Shown here: positions 27,501 through 35,705 of the stretch, piece by piece | Numbering within the stretch: position 1 is the first letter of the stretch | How the letters are laid out: each line of letters opens with the position of its first letter | From: Anaerolineae bacterium | GTDB taxonomy: Bacteria > Chloroflexota > Anaerolineae > Aggregatilineales > Phototrophicaceae | Assembly (NCBI GenBank): GCA_022825675.1 | Contig: JAJDWK010000064.1 | Coordinates: forward strand, 1-64,000 | Reading direction: 5' to 3' | DNA: 64,000 nucleotides | Notes under the pieces: generated by a model | Database searches by the model: none | The model's input: the letters and a program-made list of their open reading frames with translations, nothing else | What the model was told of the DNA's origin: nothing | Made by a program: the position numbers and the translations under genes

Positions 27501-29696
27501 TTATCGCAAAAACCCCGCGCTCAAACCCCCATCCACATTGAGTATCTGCCCCGTCGTCTTGCTGAACGCGTCGCTAATCAACAGATAAGCCACCTCCGCC
27601 TGATCTTCGGGCGCAATCGCCGCTTTTGTCAAAGTGCGCTGGGCATAAAACTCCGCCAGCCGCGCCCGCAGGGTTTCGGTATCTTCGTCTTCGCTGTAGG
27701 GCAGCGCATATTTGTTGAGCGAGCTGATGACGCGCGCCCGCGGGAACATGCTGCTGCCTTTGACCACTGTCGCCGGCGCCAAGCCATTGACGCGCGCCAG
27801 CGGCGCCAGCTCAATCGCCAGCTCCCGCACCAAATGATTGGCGGCGGCTTTGCTGGTATCGTAGGCGATGGAGCCGGCTTTGGGCACAACGCCGTTGACG
27901 CTGGTGGTCAAAACCAGCGAGCCCGGCAATCCCTGCGCCTGCCACAGCGCGCGCGCGGCATCGGCGACGACATAGGCGCCGCGCACATTGACCTCGAATG
28001 TCGCGCGCCATTGCCGCTCGCTGACGCGCCCCTGCGCATCAGGCGCGAAGAACAAACCCGCGGTCACGATGACATCATCAATGCCGCCATAAGCCAGCGC
28101 CGCCTGCTGCATCAGCGCGCTCACGCTGGCGGCGGATGTGATGTCCACCGCCAGGGCAATCGCGGGACCACAGTTGGAGATGCCCGTGCCCGCCACGCCG
28201 ATGCCCTGCCCATAACGGTTGCTTAGTGCCGCCGCGGTCGCTTTTGCGCCCTCAAAATTGAGGTCGGCGCAGATGACATGCGCGCCTTCGGCGGCGACGC
28301 GCTGGGCGGTCGCGACGCCGATGCCGCTGCCCGCGCCCACCAACAGCACAACTTTCCGCGCCAAAGCCTTTTCTGGCGGCATGCGGCGCAGCTTGGCTTC
28401 TTCCAGCGCCCAGTATTCGATGTCAAAGGCTTCTTGCCGCGGCAGCGCCACATATTCGCTGACCGCTTCGGCGCCGCGCATGACAGCGACCGCGCAGGAA
28501 TAGAACTCGGCAGTAACGCGGGATTCGCTTTTGTTCTTGCCGAAGGCGACCATGCCCAAGCCGGGGATGAGAATCACCGTGGGGTTGGCATCGCGCATGG
28601 GCGGGCTGTCCGCGCGTTTGCAGGCGGCGTAATATGCCGCGTAATCGCGGCGGTACTGCTGGATGCGCGCCTCAAGCTGGCTGAGCAAAGCGTCGGGCTC
28701 GCCGCTGGCGGGGTCCCAGTCGATGTACAGCGGCTTGATTTTGGTGCGCAAAAAGTGATCGGGGCAAGAGGTGCCAAGCTCCGCCAGCCGCGCGGCATCA
28801 GCGCTGTTGACAAAGGCGAGCATATCAGCATCGTGCTGCACCGTGGCGATGAAGCGATTTTGCTGGCATACCATCCCGCGCAGCCGCGGCAAAATCCGCC
28901 CGAGCAGCGCCTCGCGCTCGGCAAGCGGCAGGCTCGGGTATTGCGCGCCACCGAAGCTCGACTCGCCAGCATCGCGGGCTGCCAAATAGCGCGCCGCCAT
29001 CTCAATGAGCGTCAGCGAAAGTTCATAACAGGTCTTGTCGTCGTCCGCCCAATTGATCAAGCCATGCCCGCCCAGCACGATGCCGACAATGCCCGGGTTA
29101 GCGCGGATTGCCGCCCGCAGCGCCAAACCGAGGTCGAAACCCGGGCGCTGCCAATCAACCCAAGCGACCGCGCCACCATAGATTTCCTGTGTCAGCGCCG
29201 CGCCGCGGCGGGAAGCGGCGATGGCGATGACGGCGTTGGGATGGCTGTGGTCAACATGGCGGGCGGGGATGAAGGCGTGCAGCGGCGTATCGATGGAGCT
29301 GGCGCGCGGGTTGAGATTGAAGACGCAGTGCGGGTACATGCCGACCATGGCGTCTTCTATCGGCGTCTTCGCGCCAGTCTCGGCGGCGGCAGTGTAAATC
29401 GCTTCCAGGCTCAGCAGCTTGTTTAGATACAGCGAGGCGAAATTCTCGCGCTTTGCCGTGCGCAAGTCGCCGCCCGAGCCTTTTACATACATCACCTCGA
29501 CAGCGCGCCCAGTCAAAGGGTCGGCTTCGGTGATTTTGCTGGAAGTGTTGCCGCCGCCAGTATTGGTGATGCGCTGGTCGGCGCCCAGCAGGTTGGAGCG
29601 GTAGACCAGCCGCGCGACCGCGTCCAGCCCGGCGGCATGAGCATCGTGCCACAGGTAGTTGACATGTCGGTATTCATCGGGTTTGAAAAAGTGCAT
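27501..29696 (-). CDS. rhaD: Bifunctional rhamnulose-1-phosphate aldolase / short-chain dehydrogenase
   Basis: N-terminal class II aldolase (NTGGGNTSSKI, MYVKGSGGDLRT, HSHPNAVIAIAAS) fused to SDR (VLLVGAGSGIGVATAQRVAAEGAHVICADL ... YDTSKAAANHLVREL). Confidence 0.93.
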   Translation of the reverse strand: MHFFKPDEYRHVNYLWHDAHAAGLDAVARLVYRSNLLGADQRITNTGGGNTSSKITEADPLTGRAVEVMYVKGSGGDLRTAKRENFASLYLNKLLSLEAIYTAAAETGAKTPIEDAMVGMYPHCVFNLNPRASSIDTPLHAFIPARHVDHSHPNAVIAIAASRRGAALTQEIYGGAVAWVDWQRPGFDLGLALRAAIRANPGIVGIVLGGHGLINWADDDKTCYELSLTLIEMAARYLAARDAGESSFGGAQYPSLPLAEREALLGRILPRLRGMVCQQNRFIATVQHDADMLAFVNSADAARLAELGTSCPDHFLRTKIKPLYIDWDPASGEPDALLSQLEARIQQYRRDYAAYYAACKRADSPPMRDANPTVILIPGLGMVAFGKNKSESRVTAEFYSCAVAVMRGAEAVSEYVALPRQEAFDIEYWALEEAKLRRMPPEKALARKVVLLVGAGSGIGVATAQRVAAEGAHVICADLNFEGAKATAAALSNRYGQGIGVAGTGISNCGPAIALAVDITSAASVSALMQQAALAYGGIDDVIVTAGLFFAPDAQGRVSERQWRATFEVNVRGAYVVADAARALWQAQGLPGSLVLTTSVNGVVPKAGSIAYDTSKAAANHLVRELAIELAPLARVNGLAPATVVKGSSMFPRARVISSLNKYALPYSEDEDTETLRARLAEFYAQRTLTKAAIAPEDQAEVAYLLISDAFSKTTGQILNVDGGLSAGFLR

Positions 29697-29716
29697 GGCG
29701 TCTCCGCTACTTGTTG

Positions 29717-30991
29717 TCAGTCTCTTTGAGAGAGCGTCGTTCGCTCATACTCGCGGATTTCGCGCATGAAATCCATGCCCACCGGCACATTCCGCGCCTG
29801 GCAATAATAATCCCACACAGCGCCGAAGGGCAGCCCCTTAAGCTCTTCCAGCAGCGCCAGCCGCCCCGTGAAATCGCCAGCATTTTCGTATTCCCGCAGC
29901 AAATCACGCGGCTCCAACAGCGCCATCAGCAAGCCGCGGCAAGCGTTGCGCGTGCCAATCGCCCAAGCGCCGATGCGGTTGATGCTGGCGTCAAAAAAGT
30001 CCAAGCCGATATGCACCCGCTCCAGCGCGTCACAGCGCGCGATTTCTTGCATAATCGCCTGCAAATCATCGCTCAGCGTTACCACATGGTCGCTGTCCCA
30101 GCGCACGCCGCGGCTGACATGCAGCAGCAGCTCCGGCACATAAAGCAGCACGCTCGAAAGCTTGTCGGCGATGGTCTCAGTCGGGTGGAAGTGCCCCGCG
30201 TCCAGGCAGAGCAGCAGCCCTCGCGTGATGGCATAACCCAGATAAAATTCGTGCGAGCCGACCACATAACTCTCCGAGCCCAAGCCGAAGAGCTTGCATT
30301 CGACCGAATCGCGGTTGAGCGCCGGGTCGGTCGAATGCTTATAGATGGCGTCCAGCGATTCCAGCAAGCGCTGGCGCGGCGCCAGGCGGTCGGCTGGCAT
30401 ATCTTTGTAGCCATCGGGAATCCACAAATTGGTGATGCAAGCCTCGCCCAGCTCCGCGCCAAAATAGACGCCGATTTCACGGCAGGCGATGCAATGGTCA
30501 ATCCAAAATTGGCGTATGCCCGCGTCTTGATGCGACAGCGTGAAGCCATCGTCCGCCAACTCGTGCGAGAAGAGCGTCTGATTAAAATCCAGCCCGTGGT
30601 CCTTTGCCTTCGCCCAATCGACCCAGGAGGCGAAATGCTGCGGCAAAAGCTCATCGCGCGGTATCTTGGACGGGCTATCGAGGTAAGAGCCGTGCAGCGC
30701 CAGCCGATGCCGCCCGGGAATGAGGCTGTAGGCTTTGTCCAGGTCGGCGCGCAGCTCGTCGATAGTGCGCGCTTTGCCGGGGTAATTGCCCGTCGCCATG
30801 ATGCCGCCGCTCAGCCCGCGCCCGGGGTCTTCAAAGCCCAGCACATCATCGCCCTGCCAGCAATGCAGGCTGATGGGCACCTTGCCTAAGCGGTCCAGCG
30901 CCGCGCCGACATCAACGCCGAAAGCGGCGTAGCGCTCTTCCGCCAAAGTGTAAGCCGCTTGGATTTGCGCGTCAGATAGTTGAAAGTTCAT
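29717..30991 (-). CDS. rhaA: L-rhamnose isomerase
   Basis: [56 protein letters not shown]...[20 protein letters not shown]...[16 protein letters not shown]. Start ATG 30991. Confidence 0.96.
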   Translation of the reverse strand: MNFQLSDAQIQAAYTLAEERYAAFGVDVGAALDRLGKVPISLHCWQGDDVLGFEDPGRGLSGGIMATGNYPGKARTIDELRADLDKAYSLIPGRHRLALHGSYLDSPSKIPRDELLPQHFASWVDWAKAKDHGLDFNQTLFSHELADDGFTLSHQDAGIRQFWIDHCIACREIGVYFGAELGEACITNLWIPDGYKDMPADRLAPRQRLLESLDAIYKHSTDPALNRDSVECKLFGLGSESYVVGSHEFYLGYAITRGLLLCLDAGHFHPTETIADKLSSVLLYVPELLLHVSRGVRWDSDHVVTLSDDLQAIMQEIARCDALERVHIGLDFFDASINRIGAWAIGTRNACRGLLMALLEPRDLLREYENAGDFTGRLALLEELKGLPFGAVWDYYCQARNVPVGMDFMREIREYERTTLSQRD

Positions 30992-31008
30992 GATTGCCTT
31001 TCTAATGC

Positions 31009-31028
31009 GGGCGACCCGCCGGTCGCCC
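31009..31028. repeat. GGGCGACC-CGCC-GGTCGCCC hairpin (dispersed palindrome family)
   Basis: 8-bp perfect stem; related to 33882-33902. Confidence 0.7.
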
Positions 31029-31062
31029 TTATCAATTGAGATAGGGGCTGAGATAGGGGCAG

Positions 31063-31866
31063 CTAGCGCGCGCCCGCCGCTTGCAGGCAGGCTTGCATGT
31101 GCCCGCGCGCCTCCGCGCCGATGATGCAGCACTGCTCCAGGCTGTGCCCCTGCGCCTTGGTGCCGATGACTTCCAGGTTCAGCGGTCCCGTGTAGCCATT
31201 CTCGTGTAAGACGCGGATATAACCGACCAGGTCGATATCGCCGCGCCCGTTGGCTTGATCTTCGGGCGCGCCCGGACCCTGCTGACGCCCTTTGCAATCG
31301 CGGATATGCACATGTTTGATGCGGTCGACAACCGCCGCAATCGCCTCGACCGGGTTTTCGCCAGCGCGATGTATATGCGATGGATCCATATCCAGCCCAA
31401 AATTGGGCGAGCTGATATCGCCGAGGATGCGCAGGCTGGTCGGCGTATTGTAGACATATTGCCCGACATGCGCCTTGACGCAAAGCGTTACGCCATAATG
31501 CTCCGCCCGCCGCACCAGCGCGCCCAGCTCGTCCAGCACTTGCGGGTAGGTGGAGTCATCATCGGATTTGCCGCCCGGACCGCAGTTGATAATCGGGATG
31601 CCAGTCGCCACCGCCGCCTGGAATGCCAGCTCCATCAAGTCGGCATCGCGGGAGGACTGCTCCATCGCCAGCAGCTCAAGCTCGTAGGCTTGTGACAGGC
31701 GCGTGATCTCCGGCGCGCATTCGCGCCAGCGGGAGAGCACCAGGTGCTGGCTCATGCTGTCGATGGCGGACATTTCGATGCCGTCATAACCCGCCAGCGA
31801 CAGGTATTTGAAGGCGGTTTCCATATCCCAAGCGCCGAATAGCAGGGAATTCGCTCCGAGTTTCAT
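31063..31866 (-). CDS. Sugar phosphate isomerase/epimerase (xylose-isomerase-like TIM barrel)
   Basis: [79 protein letters not shown]. Confidence 0.9.
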   Translation of the reverse strand: MKLGANSLLFGAWDMETAFKYLSLAGYDGIEMSAIDSMSQHLVLSRWRECAPEITRLSQAYELELLAMEQSSRDADLMELAFQAAVATGIPIINCGPGGKSDDDSTYPQVLDELGALVRRAEHYGVTLCVKAHVGQYVYNTPTSLRILGDISSPNFGLDMDPSHIHRAGENPVEAIAAVVDRIKHVHIRDCKGRQQGPGAPEDQANGRGDIDLVGYIRVLHENGYTGPLNLEVIGTKAQGHSLEQCCIIGAEARGHMQACLQAAGAR

Positions 31867-31905
31867 AGTGGTTTGTCCTTTTGGATTCGTGAATAGTTGA
31901 CTGAT

Positions 31906-32736
31906 TTACCTATGGCGTGCCAAATTTACGACCAGGTTGTAAGTGAACCATCCGTCTTTTGTGAGAAATACATGGGAGCCTCTATTCCGCCCGTCTTCTG
32001 TAACTCCAATTCCGTCCGTATAGGGCGTAAAACCCACGATGTCATTGTACGAGATTCGAATTTGTTTTCGTGAGCCTGCGAAGTAGATATGTTTGGAAGT
32101 AATTCCAACCGCGCCCTTGTCTACGCGAACCATTTGTTCATCCTCGACGACTTCGGCGGTCAACTCGCTAGACCGGAGGTAGAGTGATGCCAATTCAGCA
32201 GATACTTCATGTTGTCCTATTCTGACGCGCGATCGCGTCCGCTGTTCGTAATAGTCAACGTTTGCGAACAGCCATACAACGATTTCTGATCGCTGAACAT
32301 TAAACGGAAGTTGCATATCATCTGTTGGATACTCAAACAGATTGCCTTCTCTGATGTGCCGAATGATGCGGGCGTACAAGAGCTTCAATGAAGCGTCGGC
32401 TTTATGCAGTTCATCCTTGGTCAAGCCAAAGGTCTTTTCGATTGCTTCCAAGCATCTTTCCTCTTCGTCTGAAAGTAGGTGATCCTCTAGAGCCTGATCT
32501 ATCGCCAGTTTGTATCCTTCCATAACCACGGAGCGCACTTGTGAGGCACTTAGGTAGCTAAACTTTGCAACGAGAGTGATTGCGTACTCCAATTCGCGGA
32601 GTTCGCGCTCATTTGACACAAATGCGCCGATCATAGAGGTAATCCATTTTTTCCCGTAGCTGTAGACATCTACACATGCGCCATGGCTATCTGAGCCAGC
32701 CCCGGCATCTAGACCACAAAATACACAGCTTGCCAT
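31906..32736 (-). CDS. Hypothetical protein with N-terminal CxxC, helical middle and bacterial PH-like C-terminus
   Basis: MASCVFCGLDAG...EDHLLSDEEERCLEAIEKTFGLTKDEL...KGAVGITSKHIYFAGSRKQIRISYNDIVGFTPYTDGIGVTEDG; low-GC patch. Confidence 0.65.
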   Translation of the reverse strand: MASCVFCGLDAGAGSDSHGACVDVYSYGKKWITSMIGAFVSNERELRELEYAITLVAKFSYLSASQVRSVVMEGYKLAIDQALEDHLLSDEEERCLEAIEKTFGLTKDELHKADASLKLLYARIIRHIREGNLFEYPTDDMQLPFNVQRSEIVVWLFANVDYYEQRTRSRVRIGQHEVSAELASLYLRSSELTAEVVEDEQMVRVDKGAVGITSKHIYFAGSRKQIRISYNDIVGFTPYTDGIGVTEDGRNRGSHVFLTKDGWFTYNLVVNLARHR

Positions 32737-32855
32737 CTCGCACCTCCACTCGATTAACTTAGACTATGTAACAAAATGGTGCAGCTTCCTTTGGCCTCAT
32801 CGCGGCCGTCCACACCAATTCACACGGGCGTTTCGGCGAAAGCCCCTATCGATTC

Positions 32856-33857
32856 CTACATGTCAGAGACATACACCACAGTTTCCGTCTCCAGCGACGC
32901 TATCGCCGCCGCCAGCACCTTCTGCGCCGCCAAGCCATCCGCGCCGCTGCCATCAATATCCGCCGGCGCGACCCCCGCGCTCACCTGCTGCAAAAAACAA
33001 TGAATGCGCTCGCGGAAGGTATTCTCAAAAGTGTGGAAGCCGCCGAAGAGCGGGTCGGTGTAGACCGTCTTCTGCAAATCTCCCGCGGGATAAAGCGTCA
33101 GCTCCCGCCACATATCATCCAGCACAAAGCGCCCGCCCGTGCCCGCCACCTCGCAGCGCTCCATCGGGTGCCCGCGCTCGATATCATAGCTGCCGGTCAG
33201 CGCGCCGACGACGCCATCCCGAAAGCGGAAATTGAACTGCGCCGTCGACCAAATCCGCCGCCCGGGCGCTTTGACCGCGAAGCAATGCACCGCCTCGATA
33301 TCGCCGCAGAAATAGCGCATCACATCCACCGTGTGCGGGTGCAGCGACTTGATGTGATAATGCGGCGAGGTCTCGGCGGGGTTCATTATCCACATCGCCA
33401 TGTTGATGAAGAGCAGATGCCCCAGGCGTCCATCTTCTATCCAGGATTTTGCCAGGCGCGCCGCCGGCGTGAAGCGGTGGTTGAGGTTGATGCCATAACA
33501 GCGCCCCAGTTCCCGCGCCCGCGCCACCATCGCTTCGGCATGCGGGATTTTGTCCGAAATCGGCTTCTCGCCCAAGACATGGCAGCCGGCTTCCAGCGCC
33601 TGCATCGTGGGCAGATAATGGTCGCTGCTGTTTTCATAGCCGCCAGTCGTCACGCTGACGACATCGGGCGCCAGCGCGCGCAGCATCTGCTCGGCATCAT
33701 AGAATGCGGGCGCGCCATGCCGCGCCGCCGCCGCGTCCGCCCGCTCTTTGCTGATATCGCAAACGCCGACAAGCTCCGCCAAGTCATCCTGCGCGTACAG
33801 TTTCGCATGCCGATTGCCAATTGGTCCCATGCCGATGACCGCTGTGCGTAGTGTCAT
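32856..33857 (-). CDS. Gfo/Idh/MocA family oxidoreductase
   Basis: MTLRTAVIGMGPIGNRHAKLYAQDDLAELVGVCD...LGEKPIS...NLNHRFTPAARLAK. Confidence 0.95.
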   Translation of the reverse strand: MTLRTAVIGMGPIGNRHAKLYAQDDLAELVGVCDISKERADAAAARHGAPAFYDAEQMLRALAPDVVSVTTGGYENSSDHYLPTMQALEAGCHVLGEKPISDKIPHAEAMVARARELGRCYGINLNHRFTPAARLAKSWIEDGRLGHLLFINMAMWIMNPAETSPHYHIKSLHPHTVDVMRYFCGDIEAVHCFAVKAPGRRIWSTAQFNFRFRDGVVGALTGSYDIERGHPMERCEVAGTGGRFVLDDMWRELTLYPAGDLQKTVYTDPLFGGFHTFENTFRERIHCFLQQVSAGVAPADIDGSGADGLAAQKVLAAAIASLETETVVYVSDM

Positions 33858-33860
33858 TTT

Positions 33861-33902
33861 CTCTGTGTCCTCTGTGTCGACGGGCGACCCGGCGGGTCGC
33901 CC
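33861..33902. repeat. Composite dispersed repeat: CTCTGTGTCCTCTGTGT plus GGGCGACCC-GGC-GGGTCGCCC hairpin
   Basis: 9-bp perfect stem 33882-33890/33894-33902; left part matches the CACAGAG repeat family. Confidence 0.7.
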
Positions 33903-33918
33903 CTGCCAGTCGCTAAAA

Positions 33919-34662
33919 TTACCCCGGCAGCTCATAGCCATATTCGCGCATTGCCGGCGCGAAGAAATCAAAATAATTGACGCCCTCGTCCCGCCGCCAG
34001 CGGTTGATGGTGTCCTGCCGCATGATGATGCGCGCCAGCGGGATGCCCAGGAAGGCTTCCAGCCGCGCCAAAGTCGCTTCCTGCTCAGTCACCAAATCTT
34101 CAAAACGCACTTCTATCCAGCGCTCCGGCTTGGGCGTTGACTTCACCAAATCGTATTGATACTTCCAGGAGATGGCGCGCCGCAGCCTCTCATCCGCGTT
34201 TGATGCCAGCGGCGGCTCGGGCAGGGCGGGATAGTTAATTCCAAAATCGCGCAGGTCATCGGTTTTATGCGAGCCCAGGATGCTGTCGCGCGGGTTGCGG
34301 ATCCAAAAGATAAAATGCGTCTCCGGGTAGAGGCGGGCGATCCAGGGATAGACCAGCGTCGTCTCGGGTATCTTCCAGCCCTTGAGCGCGCCGCGATGCG
34401 TCAGCACCGAGTCCAGATAGCGCTCGATAAGCTGGCGGAAGCGCGGCGGAATCTCCGCTTCATGCGCGCGGCGGAAGTCCCAGCTCAAATCGCTGTTCCA
34501 GCGCACATAACGGGCGAAGACGCGGCAGGCATCATACATCAGCCAGGGCGGCACCAAATCGCCCGATGGATTGAGCGCCTGCCCCATGTATACGCCGCTG
34601 CCATAAAGCGTGTGCGAGATTGCGCGGGTGCCGCCATGCCCGCGTCCGATGATGGTAATCAC
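33919..34662 (-). CDS. Sulfotransferase family protein
   Basis: VITIIGRGHGGTRAISHTLYGSGVYMG PAPS-loop-like; HFIFWIRNPRDSILGSHK; RWIEVRFEDLVTEQEATLARLEAFLGI. GTG start overlaps upstream stop. Confidence 0.85.
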   Translation of the reverse strand: MITIIGRGHGGTRAISHTLYGSGVYMGQALNPSGDLVPPWLMYDACRVFARYVRWNSDLSWDFRRAHEAEIPPRFRQLIERYLDSVLTHRGALKGWKIPETTLVYPWIARLYPETHFIFWIRNPRDSILGSHKTDDLRDFGINYPALPEPPLASNADERLRRAISWKYQYDLVKSTPKPERWIEVRFEDLVTEQEATLARLEAFLGIPLARIIMRQDTINRWRRDEGVNYFDFFAPAMREYGYELPG

Positions 34663-35663
34663 AGCGCAATCACCTGCCCGCTCTCCCAAGAGGCAATCGC
34701 CGCTTCAATCACCCGCTGCACATTCAGCGCGTCCGCCCCCGAAGCGTCGATTTTCTCGGGGGAGACCAGCGCCAGGTTCTGGTCTATCCAATGTCCGATG
34801 CGGCTTTGAAATGTCTGGCTGAAGTGGCTCATGCCGCCATAATTCTCATGCCGCTCCAGCTGGGTATCAAAGCGCGGATAAAAGGTCAATTCCTCGCAGG
34901 CGTCCCGCAGGATGAAGCGCCCCTCCGAGCCGACCACTTCCAATGTCTCCAGCCCATAAGTGCCGGCGGCGCCAAAATTGCCGTCATAACTGCCGCGCAG
35001 ATGCCCGATGACGCCATTTTCATAGAGCAGGTTCATCTGCATATTCGACCATATCGCGCGTCCCTTGCCCTTCTTGAAGAAAGCCTGCACCCGCTTGACA
35101 TCAGACTGAGCGAAATAGCGCATCACATCCAGCGAATGCGGATGCAAAGCGCGGGCGTGAAAATGCGGCGAGCTTTCGTTGGGGTTGTTGATCCACATCG
35201 TCATGTCAATCATGTTGATTTCGCCCAGCCGCCCGCGCAGCTGCCACTCTTTTGCCAGCGACGCCGCCGGCGTGAAGCGGTGGTTGAGGTTGATGCCATA
35301 ACGCAGGTTCTTCTCCCGCGCCAGCGCCACCATCGCCGCCGCTTCGTCAATGTTGTTGGATATCGGTTTTTCGCCCAGCACCGGGTAACCCGCGCCTAAA
35401 AGCTGCATCGTCGGCGTATAATGGTCGCCGCCATTTTCGACGCCAGCGGTGGTGACGCTGGCGGCGTCAAATTCCAGCCCGCTTGCCAGCAGCGCGTCCA
35501 CCGAATAAAAGCCCTGGCAGCCGAAGGTCTCCGCCGCTTTGTCCGAGCGCTCGGGGATGATGTCGCAGACGGCGACCACCTCCGCCCCCGGGTGCGCCGT
35601 ATAACAGCGCCCGTGATTGTTGCCGATGCCGCCCATGCCGATAATCGCTACGCGTAAAGTCAT
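34659..35663 (-). CDS. Gfo/Idh/MocA family oxidoreductase (second paralogue)
   Basis: MTLRVAIIGMGGIGNNHGRCYTAHPGAEVVAVCDI...VLGEKPISNN...NLNHRFTPAASLAKEW. Confidence 0.95.
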   Translation of the reverse strand: MTLRVAIIGMGGIGNNHGRCYTAHPGAEVVAVCDIIPERSDKAAETFGCQGFYSVDALLASGLEFDAASVTTAGVENGGDHYTPTMQLLGAGYPVLGEKPISNNIDEAAAMVALAREKNLRYGINLNHRFTPAASLAKEWQLRGRLGEINMIDMTMWINNPNESSPHFHARALHPHSLDVMRYFAQSDVKRVQAFFKKGKGRAIWSNMQMNLLYENGVIGHLRGSYDGNFGAAGTYGLETLEVVGSEGRFILRDACEELTFYPRFDTQLERHENYGGMSHFSQTFQSRIGHWIDQNLALVSPEKIDASGADALNVQRVIEAAIASWESGQVIAL

Positions 35664-35705
35664 TTGCTGTCTCCTGTTTATGCGGGCGGCAAAAGAACGC
35701 CGCCG

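Noticed and set aside
27246-28226. 326-aa plus-strand ORF
   Set aside because: Overlaps two better-supported minus-strand genes; no recognisable domain.
28278-29426. 382-aa plus-strand ORF
   Set aside because: Antisense shadow of the rhaD-SDR gene.
29711-30889. 392-aa plus-strand ORF
   Set aside because: Antisense shadow of rhaA.
35683-35702. GGGCGGC...GCCGCC hairpin between Gfo/Idh and sulfatase-like genes
   Set aside because: Different sequence from the GGGCGACCC family and weak; not enough to call a terminator or repeat.
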